Assembly (NCBI GenBank): GCA_009785765.1
Contig: WQVP01000028.1
Location: 1 to 5,562, forward strand
Source: Alphaproteobacteria bacterium
GTDB taxonomy: Bacteria; Pseudomonadota; Alphaproteobacteria; Rs-D84
Length of the DNA: 5,562 nucleotides
Direction: 5' to 3'
The position numbers and the translations under genes were made by a program. Below, in pieces: positions 1 to 5,392 of the stretch (the first letter of the stretch is position 1; each line of letters begins with the position of its first letter). Under the pieces are notes generated by a model. The model ran no database searches. It saw only the letters and a list, made by a program, of their open reading frames with translations, and had not been told where the DNA came from.

Positions 1-294
1 CGCAGAGTTATGGAATTCCAACAACGTGTTGCAACACTTCAACGTGATACTATGGAGCGTGCACAATCCATAGAAATGAATTTCCAACAAGCACTTGTGG
101 AAATACAACGCCGTGATTTGGATCCAATTATAGAAGGCATTATTGCACGTAAAAATTTATCACTTGTGATTGATGGCCGCTTTGCACGTGTTGGTGCGAA
201 TGCGCCTGCTGGATTGGATATTACGGATGATGTTATAAATGCGTTAAACCGTAAAAATTCAACATTCCGCATGGCAAGACCACAAGGTTTTTAA
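1..294 (+). CDS. skp: Skp/OmpH-family periplasmic chaperone, C-terminal part (5' end outside window)
   Basis: The reading frame is open from the first base, so the gene starts upstream; 97 residues are visible and the family is usually about 160-200 residues. The visible part begins in a charged, Gln/Arg/Glu-rich helix (VATLQRDTMERA, then FQQALVEIQRRD), matching the second coiled-coil arm of Skp. It then returns to the beta body with a hydrophobic strand (NLSLVIDGRFARV) and the terminal motif LDITDDVINALN, which is highly characteristic of OmpH/Skp. Family knowledge: Skp is a trimeric periplasmic chaperone that holds unfolded outer-membrane proteins on their way to the BAM complex. In many Proteobacteria the order is bamA-skp-lpxD on one strand; here lpxD lies nearby but is inverted and separated by an unknown gene. 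The stop is followed directly by a four-unit 8-bp repeat and then the next gene. Identification is fairly secure; the N-terminal signal peptide cannot be seen. Confidence 0.85.
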   Translation, partial: RRVMEFQQRVATLQRDTMERAQSIEMNFQQALVEIQRRDLDPIIEGIIARKNLSLVIDGRFARVGANAPAGLDITDDVINALNRKNSTFRMARPQGF

Positions 295-404
295 GTGAAT
301 AAGTGAATAAGTGAAAGAGTGAATAAATGGTTTTATTTAAAAATAATTTTATTAATAAGAAACAAGTGAAAACACTTTTTCACTTTTTCACTTTTTCACT
401 TTTT
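295..404. repeat. Inverted pair of 8-bp tandem arrays spanning the start of the 299-codon gene
   Basis: The left arm (295-326) is exactly four 8-bp units: GTGAATAA, GTGAATAA, GTGAAAGA, GTGAATAA. It fills the whole gap between the skp stop and the next ATG. The right arm (373-404) is four perfect units of CACTTTTT. Positions 295-321 pair with 373-399 at 24 of 27 positions, leaving a 51-nt loop that contains the start codon. A further GTGAAAA unit at 366-372 makes a competing local hairpin, AAGTGAAA (364-371) with TTTCACTT (378-385). The only Shine-Dalgarno-like stretch, AAAGAG (314-319), lies in the left arm, so pairing could hide it. Whether this has a regulatory role is inference. Confidence 0.8.
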
Positions 405-1226
405 CTCTCTATAGCAAATGCAAACGTCACAACCCCCACAACCGTTGACACATTTGGAACTCCGCTTTGGGATGCATCAGTTCATCATGCAGACCGTAGG
501 TCTTGGCATGATCGGGCCGAATGGGTTGGGATACCGTTTGATGATATGGAACAGATTCAAATTGATGTGCCACCTATGCCCGGGTTCAGCGAAATCTGGC
601 TTGGCGGCGGCGGACTGGGCAATTATGACAGATGCCCGCCGGAATTAAACTTTTTCCAATGTCAAATATGGCGCACAAGACCACATGTCAGAGAGACCAG
701 ATATACAACATCAAACAGGCTTCGCCATAATGAATTTAATGCAATAATGCAAAGCATCCAAAGAGGAGAGGCGTTTAATCGCAACAATCCCGCCGCATTG
801 CCATTAATTGCACGCTATGAAAAATTAATGAATGCATCTCTTGCATGTTGTCGGGACGGGATGCTTCACCATCTTGCCAAATGGGGCGCTGATGATGCAT
901 TGAAGCATAAATTTATTTTTGATGATGCGAACTTTTATATGATGGGGCAACGTTGTCTTGTTATATCGGACGCTGATCTTGATCGCTCTATGCCAAATGT
1001 TATGGCAGCCGAAGTTATGGCGGACGTGCGTAATACATGTATATGTCGTTCACGTGATTGGTTCACCGCATTACTTGGGCCATTTACACAGGTTTATAAT
1101 GCCGCACCAGAATTCCGCGATGCAAATTTCCGCTTTCAATACAGCGACGGACTACAAAGAACAATTACGGTTAATATAAACCGAGAAGTACAAACTGTTT
1201 TGGAAATACTTCGGGCATGCCCATAA
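327..1226 (+). CDS. Exported cysteine-containing protein of unknown function (299 aa)
   Basis: I do not recognise this protein. It has a signal peptide: basic n-region (KK, K at residues 11-15), hydrophobic aromatic core (LFHFFTFSLFLSIA, 17-30) and a probable signal-peptidase I site after ANA at residue 32, so it is probably periplasmic or secreted. The mature part has eight cysteines (C103, C112, adjacent C174-C175, C210, C238, C240, C298), an even number compatible with disulfides, and a glycine run (GGGG, 93-96). There are no further membrane segments. The ATG at 327 has a weak AAAGAG ribosome site 7 nt upstream. A GTG at 366 (residue 14) would give a more compact signal peptide beginning (M)KTLFHFF, so the start is uncertain. 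The gene follows skp by 32 bp with no visible promoter, so co-transcription is likely, and it ends at a hairpin terminator. The signal-peptide core is encoded by an 8-bp tandem repeat, described separately. Confidence 0.85.
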   Translation: MVLFKNNFINKKQVKTLFHFFTFSLFLSIANANVTTPTTVDTFGTPLWDASVHHADRRSWHDRAEWVGIPFDDMEQIQIDVPPMPGFSEIWLGGGGLGNYDRCPPELNFFQCQIWRTRPHVRETRYTTSNRLRHNEFNAIMQSIQRGEAFNRNNPAALPLIARYEKLMNASLACCRDGMLHHLAKWGADDALKHKFIFDDANFYMMGQRCLVISDADLDRSMPNVMAAEVMADVRNTCICRSRDWFTALLGPFTQVYNAAPEFRDANFRFQYSDGLQRTITVNINREVQTVLEILRACP

Positions 1227-1231
1227 ATAAA

Positions 1232-1257
1232 TCCCACCGAAAGGTGGGAAAATTTTT
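1232..1257. terminator. Probable bidirectional intrinsic terminator between convergent genes
   Basis: The stem TCCCACC (1232-1238) pairs perfectly with GGTGGGA (1243-1249) around a GAAA tetraloop, a stable GNRA-type loop. On the plus strand AAA and then five T follow (1253-1257). On the minus strand the stem is followed by the T-rich stretch TTTATTTATG. It sits 5 bp past the stop of the upstream plus gene and about 20 bp past the end of lpxD, so it can serve both. An outer imperfect inverted repeat (1212-1220 with 1265-1275, sharing GCATGC) surrounds it. Confidence 0.85.
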
Positions 1258-1277
1258 ATCGCAAGCATGCGCCCGCA

Positions 1278-2276
1278 TTAATCGGTTTTCTTCCCAAGTG
1301 CATTATTACGAAGCCATATAATCTGTTTAACCTGATCACGTGCATTAATCGCCGGCACCCCAAGATATGTACCGTTTGACGGCAAATCTTTTAACACAGC
1401 GCTGGCCCCGCCAAGGTTAACATCGTCGCCAATTTTTGCTTTGTTTGTTATAACTGTGCCGCCGCCAATCATAACACGGTTGCCGATTTCTACGGCACCT
1501 GCGATTGCTATGTTTCCTGCGAACAAACATTCTTTGCCGATTTTTGCATTATGACCAACCTTTACCAGGTCGCCGACTTGTGTAAAATCACCGATTATTG
1601 TATCAGATATAGTGCCACGTTCAACAACAGCGCATGCGCCAATGCTTACATTTTCGCCGATTACAACACGGCCGACGTGCGGGATATGCATGGTTTGTCC
1701 GTTAACACGTGCAAATCCAAAACCATCTTTTCCGATAACTGCGTTTGGCAATATTGTACAATTTTTGCCAATCGTTGCATTATCAATCCATGCACCGCCG
1801 CTGACAAAAACACCATCACCAATAATTGCGCCGGACCCAATAAATGCGCCAGATTCTATGGTCGCCGTGCGGGAAATTTTTGCCCCACGTTTTATAATTG
1901 CGCCCGAACGAATCCCTGGCTTTTTTGGTTTTTCAAAAAGATATGAAAGTATTTTTATAACCGCCGCACGTGGGGATTCTGTTATCAAAAGCGTCGCACC
2001 CTTTGGCGCATTTTTTACCATTTCTGGTTGTAATAAAATAACGGACGCCTTTGTATTTTTAAGAACATCCACAGGCAATATTTTAAAAGTTTCATGCATT
2101 TGTTCTGTGGAATAAAATGTTATGTCGCCGGCGGATGCATCTGCAATCGGCGCAACGCCTGTGATGCGAGTATTTTCATCACCCGACAGTTCAAGTTCAA
2201 ACATTTTTGCAATTTCTCCGGCGGTTGTTTGTTTTACGCGCGGAGAGAATAGTTTTATTAAAAGTTTTTTAAGCAT
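1278..2276 (-). CDS. lpxD: UDP-3-O-acylglucosamine N-acyltransferase LpxD
   Basis: LpxD transfers a 3-hydroxyacyl chain from acyl carrier protein to the 2-amino group of UDP-3-O-acyl-glucosamine, the third step of lipid A synthesis, in the cytoplasm. The 332-residue product matches the usual length (E. coli 341). Residues about 1-115 form the N-terminal uridine-binding domain (DITFYS at 51-56). From about 125 to 295 there are hexapeptide repeats of a left-handed beta helix (IGSGAIIGDG, IGKNCTI, IGNRVMIGGG). Family signatures seen are IGKDGFGFA (181-189), the HIPHVGRVVIG segment (197-207), IGACAVVERG (212-221) and VGHNAKIG, whose His242 corresponds to the catalytic histidine (His239 in E. coli). 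The C-terminal helix (QVKQIIWLRN) is also typical. The ribosome site is weak (GGA seven bases before the start). The gene is convergent with the skp-side genes and divergent from the 782-aa gene, instead of following skp as in many Proteobacteria. Confidence 0.96.
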   Translation of the reverse strand: MLKKLLIKLFSPRVKQTTAGEIAKMFELELSGDENTRITGVAPIADASAGDITFYSTEQMHETFKILPVDVLKNTKASVILLQPEMVKNAPKGATLLITESPRAAVIKILSYLFEKPKKPGIRSGAIIKRGAKISRTATIESGAFIGSGAIIGDGVFVSGGAWIDNATIGKNCTILPNAVIGKDGFGFARVNGQTMHIPHVGRVVIGENVSIGACAVVERGTISDTIIGDFTQVGDLVKVGHNAKIGKECLFAGNIAIAGAVEIGNRVMIGGGTVITNKAKIGDDVNLGGASAVLKDLPSNGTYLGVPAINARDQVKQIIWLRNNALGKKTD

Positions 2277-2287
2277 AGGTTTATCCA

Positions 2288-2427
2288 GGGATTAAGAATT
2301 AATGATTAGGGATTAGTGTTAAAAACTCCAGCTTTCGTTAAGATTATAAATCAAAAAAAACAAAAATAAAGCTAATTCTTTTATACGAACCTCAATCTCT
2401 AATCCCTAATCCTTAATCACTAATCCC
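2288..2427. repeat. Inverted pair of 7-bp tandem arrays flanking the divergent promoters
   Basis: The left arm (2288-2318) reads GGGATTA, AGAATTA, ATGATTA, GGGATTA, GTG. The right arm (2397-2427, with one more degenerate unit from 2393) is CTC, TAATCCC, TAATCCT, TAATCAC, TAATCCC. The reverse complement of the right arm matches the left at 26 of 31 positions, across a 78-nt AT-rich interior. The interior holds the likely lpxD promoter. The right arm ends 3 bp before the -35 box of the 782-aa gene. If those promoters are right, neither transcript carries both arms, so any function of the pair would be at DNA level. Confidence 0.8.
2343..2371 (-). promoter_or_regulatory. Likely lpxD promoter (minus strand)
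   Basis: Read on the minus strand, a consensus -10 box TATAAT lies at 2348-2343. The -35 region is weak: CTTTAT at 2371-2366 with a 17-bp spacer, or TTTATT at 2370-2365 with 16 bp, preceded and followed by A/T tracts. Transcription would start near 2336 and give a leader of about 60 nt that includes the left repeat arm (2288-2318). The -10 box is convincing and the -35 is not. Confidence 0.5.
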
Positions 2428-2430
2428 TTC

Positions 2431-2459
2431 TTGTTTTTTTATCCAATTTATGATATACT
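2431..2459 (+). promoter_or_regulatory. Sigma-70-type promoter of the 782-aa exported protein gene
   Basis: TTGTTT (2431-2436) and TATACT (2454-2459) are separated by exactly 17 bp, and TG at 2451-2452 makes an extended -10. The start site would be near 2466, leaving only about ten untranslated bases with an AGAGAG ribosome site (2467-2472) before the ATG at 2475. The -35 box abuts the end of the right repeat arm at 2427, so anything bound to the repeat could touch RNA polymerase (inference). Confidence 0.65.
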
Positions 2460-2474
2460 TATACAAAGAGAGAC

Positions 2475-4823
2475 ATGAAGAAATTACTGACACTGACACT
2501 GACACTGACACTGCTTGCGCCTGTGGCGCATGCCTCTTCGCCTATGGGTTTTCACCCAGCTGACCTTCACGGGAATCAATGGAACCAAGCAATGCAAGAG
2601 CGCACTACGCCTGATGCAGGCGGTCCCGTTCAAAGACAGGCTGTGCCCGGACCATTAACCCAGCAAGCCCAAGCACAGGCGGCCGCCGCACAGCAACAGG
2701 CCGATATGATGGCGCAACAGATGCAACAAATGCAGGCACAACAGGCGCAAACTCAACAACAAATGATGCAGCAGATGCAACAAATGCAGGCAGATATGGC
2801 GCAACAACAAGCCGCATCAGCACAACAAATCCAAGCCGCACTTGCAGCCCAAGCGGCGCCGGCGCCTGCGCCTGCGCCAGTACAAGCGGGCGGGGGCGGC
2901 AGTGGTGATTTTGGGATTTCTGCGGCGCAACAAATTGCGATTGCAAATCATATTCCTGTGGACGTTTTGGTTCGTGAAACAGCGATGGGACAAATCCAAA
3001 CACAGCTGGACAATGTGCGGGCGGCGGTTGTCCGTGCACGTGGGGCGATGATACAAACATTTGATTATGCGGGCTGTGACGGACGTGGAAACCATTGCAT
3101 AGGGCCACGCAGAGTTGCCGCATTCCGTCATCGTGCGGACGCATTTTTCCAGCCATTTGATGATGCAGCGGACGAAATGTATACGGCGCTTACCATGGCG
3201 ATGGCTTTGGGCGTGGACGTAAGCGACATATTGATGATGCTTGGCGGAACATGCCAACAATGGGGACAGTATATGTGCCTCCAAGGTCAACATTTAAGGT
3301 TTGCTTCTTGTGGTTGGACTGGGGCAAGTCGTGATTCACAATGCCAATGTCGTGAAAATTTCCCCAACAACGTTAATCTTCCGCCATGTCCACCAAACCA
3401 ACAACAAAACGGCCGTATAATCCCACCATCCCAAGGAGGGTGTCAACTATTACGCCTTATGACAGATGGCGCACAAATCCAACAAAACTGGATTTTCCCA
3501 GAACAACAAGGCGGACGACGAGTAGAGTGTTCGCAAGACCAAGTGCGCCAAGTACATCCAGCAGGACACCCCCAAGCGGGCCAACGTGTTTTTGATTGTC
3601 ATTACGTATCTTCGTCTATTGCTGGGCAAGCCGGAAGATATTTCCGCAATGATATAAATGTTGGGTCTTCTATCCAAGTTGCCTGTGCGTCAGATGCAAT
3701 TCATGCACATGGATTATTGGGTCGTCGTAATCGCCGCACCGCAAATCTTATAAGCGCAGATGTTATTCAAATGTTGATTAATGCGGACGCACCACGTACG
3801 CTTGCAGGCAATCAAGACTTTCAGAGCCTTGCGATATTTTGTACACCAACTATGAGCGAGTTTCATATTTTACAAAGAACTGTACAAACTGGACAACTCC
3901 AAGATCGTCTTTGCATCAGAAGAGACCTTCTTATAGACAGACGGGACGGATCTCCAAGAACAAACGACAGAGACCTTGGAAGCATAAGAAGTATTCCAAG
4001 ATCCCCCACGGCCGAGAGCCCACCTGAAACCTATACTCCGGAGCAACGGGAAACTTTTTGGAGAAATATTGCCACTGCCGCTAATAGAGCACTATCTCAA
4101 AAGGAGGATGAACTTGCCGAGGCTAGACTTGCCGCACCTGTTGAAGGCGAACCAGTTCCAGAACGAATAGCTGGGGCAGTGCAGTGCGACCTTGACGCTC
4201 TTGATGATCACGTTCTTGTTATACACCCAGCGTTTGCGCTTTGCAGTGTACATGCATACAATATTGGGCTTGGTGTTAACCCTGGTGCGCGCGGACAAGG
4301 CCCCAGAGATCGTGAGCTGATGCTTGAAACTATAAGCCTTAAAACCACAGTTATAACACAACAAATGTTCCGTCAATTTGAATTGCTTGATTCAACCGTA
4401 CGGCGTTTTGAAACACAGTTAAACCGCTCTATGATGGCAACACGTCTAGAGGCCGCAGGCGGCCAGGCCGGCAGCGGACAACAACAACAGGGCACAGGCG
4501 GCATTACCCGTGGCATAGCAAACGCACGTGATTGCTCTTCTATATTTGATATCCATCAACAAATGCAATGCCTTCAAGACAACGCAAATCTTATCAGAGG
4601 GGAACAAAACCGTGGCAACGCCCAACATCAAGTAGAAACAGATCTTGCTGTAATTCGTCGCCAAAGAGACTTATCAGAACAACACTCAACAGCCCTTGGC
4701 AATTATTGCGAGCAATGGAGCCCTGGATTTAATCCTGCGCAATGCGCCAATGCAATCGGGGGGGCGGCAAATGACATTGCCCGCAGAGCACGAATGGCAG
4801 AGGAAGATGCAAGGCGACGCTAG
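2475..4823 (+). CDS. Large exported Gln/Met-rich, cysteine-rich protein of unknown function (782 aa)
   Basis: I do not recognise this protein. Residues 1-20 are a signal peptide (MKK, then an LT-repeat hydrophobic core, AHA cleavage site before S21), so it is probably periplasmic or secreted. Residues about 62-126 are almost only Gln, Ala and Met and likely form a helix or coiled coil. A Pro-Ala linker (127-136) and a glycine stretch (139-144) follow. The remaining ~640 residues contain 20 cysteines, ten of them between C201 and C352 (including CQC at 290-292) and then more sparsely to C757. The even count suggests disulfides. A Gly/Gln-rich patch (662-676, QQQQ) precedes a charged C-terminal helical region ending in DARRR. 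No later transmembrane segment, sortase or autotransporter-like end was seen. It is transcribed alone: own promoter, AGAGAG ribosome site and a strong terminator. Adhesin, secretion-apparatus component or structural envelope protein are all possible, and nothing visible decides between them. Confidence 0.9.
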   Translation: MKKLLTLTLTLTLLAPVAHASSPMGFHPADLHGNQWNQAMQERTTPDAGGPVQRQAVPGPLTQQAQAQAAAAQQQADMMAQQMQQMQAQQAQTQQQMMQQMQQMQADMAQQQAASAQQIQAALAAQAAPAPAPAPVQAGGGGSGDFGISAAQQIAIANHIPVDVLVRETAMGQIQTQLDNVRAAVVRARGAMIQTFDYAGCDGRGNHCIGPRRVAAFRHRADAFFQPFDDAADEMYTALTMAMALGVDVSDILMMLGGTCQQWGQYMCLQGQHLRFASCGWTGASRDSQCQCRENFPNNVNLPPCPPNQQQNGRIIPPSQGGCQLLRLMTDGAQIQQNWIFPEQQGGRRVECSQDQVRQVHPAGHPQAGQRVFDCHYVSSSIAGQAGRYFRNDINVGSSIQVACASDAIHAHGLLGRRNRRTANLISADVIQMLINADAPRTLAGNQDFQSLAIFCTPTMSEFHILQRTVQTGQLQDRLCIRRDLLIDRRDGSPRTNDRDLGSIRSIPRSPTAESPPETYTPEQRETFWRNIATAANRALSQKEDELAEARLAAPVEGEPVPERIAGAVQCDLDALDDHVLVIHPAFALCSVHAYNIGLGVNPGARGQGPRDRELMLETISLKTTVITQQMFRQFELLDSTVRRFETQLNRSMMATRLEAAGGQAGSGQQQQGTGGITRGIANARDCSSIFDIHQQMQCLQDNANLIRGEQNRGNAQHQVETDLAVIRRQRDLSEQHSTALGNYCEQWSPGFNPAQCANAIGGAANDIARRARMAEEDARRR
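2486..2513 (+). repeat. Hexanucleotide microsatellite in signal-peptide codons
   Basis: ACTGAC occurs four times in perfect tandem (2486-2509), followed by a partial fifth copy ACTG (2510-2513). It encodes alternating Leu-Thr in the hydrophobic core of the signal peptide (residues 5-13). Because the unit is six bases, slippage would add or remove Leu-Thr pairs without a frameshift. Confidence 0.9.
2718..2792 (+). repeat. Exact 21-bp direct repeat in the Gln/Met-rich region
   Basis: The 21 bases at 2718-2738 recur exactly at 2772-2792, 54 bp (18 codons) later, encoding QMQQMQA at residues 82-88 and again at 100-106. Identity at the nucleotide level, in a region where CAA/CAG could vary freely, points to a recent in-frame duplication of an 18-codon unit, not just biased composition. 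Confidence 0.75.
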
Positions 4824-4847
4824 GGGTCTTGGTTTCCACTATACTTT

Positions 4848-4874
4848 AAATCCGCACAATGTGCGGATTTTTTT
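4848..4874 (+). terminator. Intrinsic terminator after the 782-aa gene
   Basis: AAATCCGCAC (4848-4857) and GTGCGGATTT (4861-4870) form a perfect ten-pair stem around AAT. The 3' arm runs into a continuous T tract (4868-4874). It lies 24 bp past the stop codon at 4821-4823. It is a textbook rho-independent terminator and separates this gene from the next. Confidence 0.93.
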
Positions 4875-4935
4875 AATTGGGTTTTGTTAAAACACCTTAA
4901 ACACAAACACTAATTTCAACCTTTGGTTATATTAT

Positions 4936-4965
4936 TTGCAATCATGTTATTTATAGTTGTATAGG
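4936..4965 (+). promoter_or_regulatory. Possible promoter for the 111-aa gene
   Basis: TTGCAA (4936-4941) and TATAGG (4960-4965) are 18 bp apart. An alternative -10, TATAGT at 4952-4957, lacks a well-spaced -35. Some promoter is expected here because a strong terminator lies just upstream. If TATAGG is the -10, the 15-codon ORF at 4971 would begin at or before the transcription start, so the two calls compete. Apart from this, the terminator and the small ORF, I see nothing in 4875-5033. Confidence 0.3.
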
Positions 4966-4970
4966 AATAA

Positions 4971-5018
4971 ATGCCGATATGGCGCAAAATTGACACCCCT
5001 CCGCCGGAGGAGAAATAA
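4971..5018 (+). CDS. Possible 15-aa leader peptide with a Pro-Pro-Pro motif
   Basis: An ATG at 4971, preceded by AGGAA (4963-4967), opens a 15-codon frame, MPIWRKIDTPPPEEK, ending in TAA at 5016-5018, 15 bp before the next gene. Three consecutive prolines are known to slow ribosomes and to need EF-P. Their codons overlap a short hairpin, CCTCC (4998-5002) with GGAGG (5006-5010). This could be a translated leader that tunes the downstream gene, or simply a chance ORF. There is no comparative evidence in the window, so confidence is low. Confidence 0.25.
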   Translation: MPIWRKIDTPPPEEK

Positions 5019-5033
5019 ACAAAAGGATAAAAA

Positions 5034-5369
5034 ATGCCAAACAAAGAACAAAGCAATCTTCAAAAATTTAACGATGCCGAAGGGCTATGGTTTTGGTTTA
5101 TATCATCAAAACGAATACAGACCGGACTTCGCCGGACGGACAACCCAAGTGGGCGAGTATGCGAATTAATAGACATTGAAACGCTTATAACCAAATTACA
5201 TTTGTCCGGCCGCCTGTCACGTGAACAATTGGATGTACTGGTGGAATTTGGAATGCGGCGACGTACACCACACCAGCATATTTATGCGGAAAATCGCGCC
5301 GCTTTGCTTTGGCGGGATGCAATGAATATAATTCAAATTGCGGTAAGCACAAAGGGTTGGATAGCATAA
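5034..5369 (+). CDS. Small basic conserved-looking protein of unknown function (111 aa)
   Basis: The start at 5034 is supported by an AAGGA ribosome site (5024-5028, 5 nt spacing). There is no signal peptide or membrane segment, so the protein is probably cytoplasmic. Notable pieces are an aromatic cluster LWFWF (18-22), a basic stretch ending RVCELIDIETLI (41-52), a helical segment SREQLDVLVEFGMRRR (62-77), and a C-terminal helix AALLWRDAMNII followed by KGWIA. From memory this order (WFWF near the start, RxCExxDI, a mid-protein helix ending in a Gly-Arg turn, ALLWxDA, KG at the end) resembles a short uncharacterised alphaproteobacterial family, sometimes found near phage-type genes. I cannot verify that here. 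It is separated from its upstream neighbour by a terminator and from the next gene by 121 bp of palindromes. An 11-bp inverted repeat starts at its stop codon. Confidence 0.8.
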   Translation: MPNKEQSNLQKFNDAEGLWFWFISSKRIQTGLRRTDNPSGRVCELIDIETLITKLHLSGRLSREQLDVLVEFGMRRRTPHQHIYAENRAALLWRDAMNIIQIAVSTKGWIA

Positions 5370-5391
5370 ATTTGGCAAAACCAAATTTATG
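5365..5391. repeat. Perfect 11-bp inverted repeat over the stop codon of the 111-aa gene
   Basis: CATAAATTTGG (5365-5375) and CCAAATTTATG (5381-5391) are perfect reverse complements around CAAAA. The TAA stop (5367-5369) is inside the left arm. No T tract follows on either strand, so it is not a standard intrinsic terminator. It could stabilise the 3' end of the transcript or bind a dimeric protein. The next repeat array starts one base later. Confidence 0.75.
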
Positions 5392-5392
5392 T

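Noticed and set aside
295..404. Short regular repeats as a CRISPR array
   Set aside because: Units are 7-8 bp, directly adjacent without spacers, and occur as inverted pairs; no cas genes are present.
1213..1222. Perfect palindrome GGGCATGCCC at the end of the 299-aa gene
   Set aside because: Ten bases, within coding sequence, and plausibly just the outer arm of the terminator structure; not enough to call an operator.
1551..2115. Plus-strand open frames opposite lpxD
   Set aside because: The minus strand encodes an unmistakable LpxD with hexapeptide repeats and the catalytic histidine; the opposite frames are shadows of repeated Gly/Ile codons.
2288..2427. GGGATTA units as telomere-like or G-quadruplex sequence
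   Set aside because: Only two GGG runs per arm, the intervening units lack G runs, and the region is internal to a chromosomal-looking gene layout.
2605..3293. Long minus-strand open frames opposite the 782-aa gene
   Set aside because: They are antisense to the Gln/Ala/Pro-rich codons, have implausible Arg/Val/Pro/His-rich composition, and lack ribosome sites; the plus-strand frame has a promoter, signal peptide and terminator.
4998..5010. CCTCC/GGAGG hairpin as a terminator
   Set aside because: Five-pair stem with no following T run and positioned just before a gene start; kept only as part of the leader-ORF observation.
4957..5169. 70-codon plus-strand frame overlapping the 111-aa gene
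   Set aside because: Overlaps the better-supported frame at 5034, has Lys/Arg-rich unstructured composition and no ribosome site of its own.
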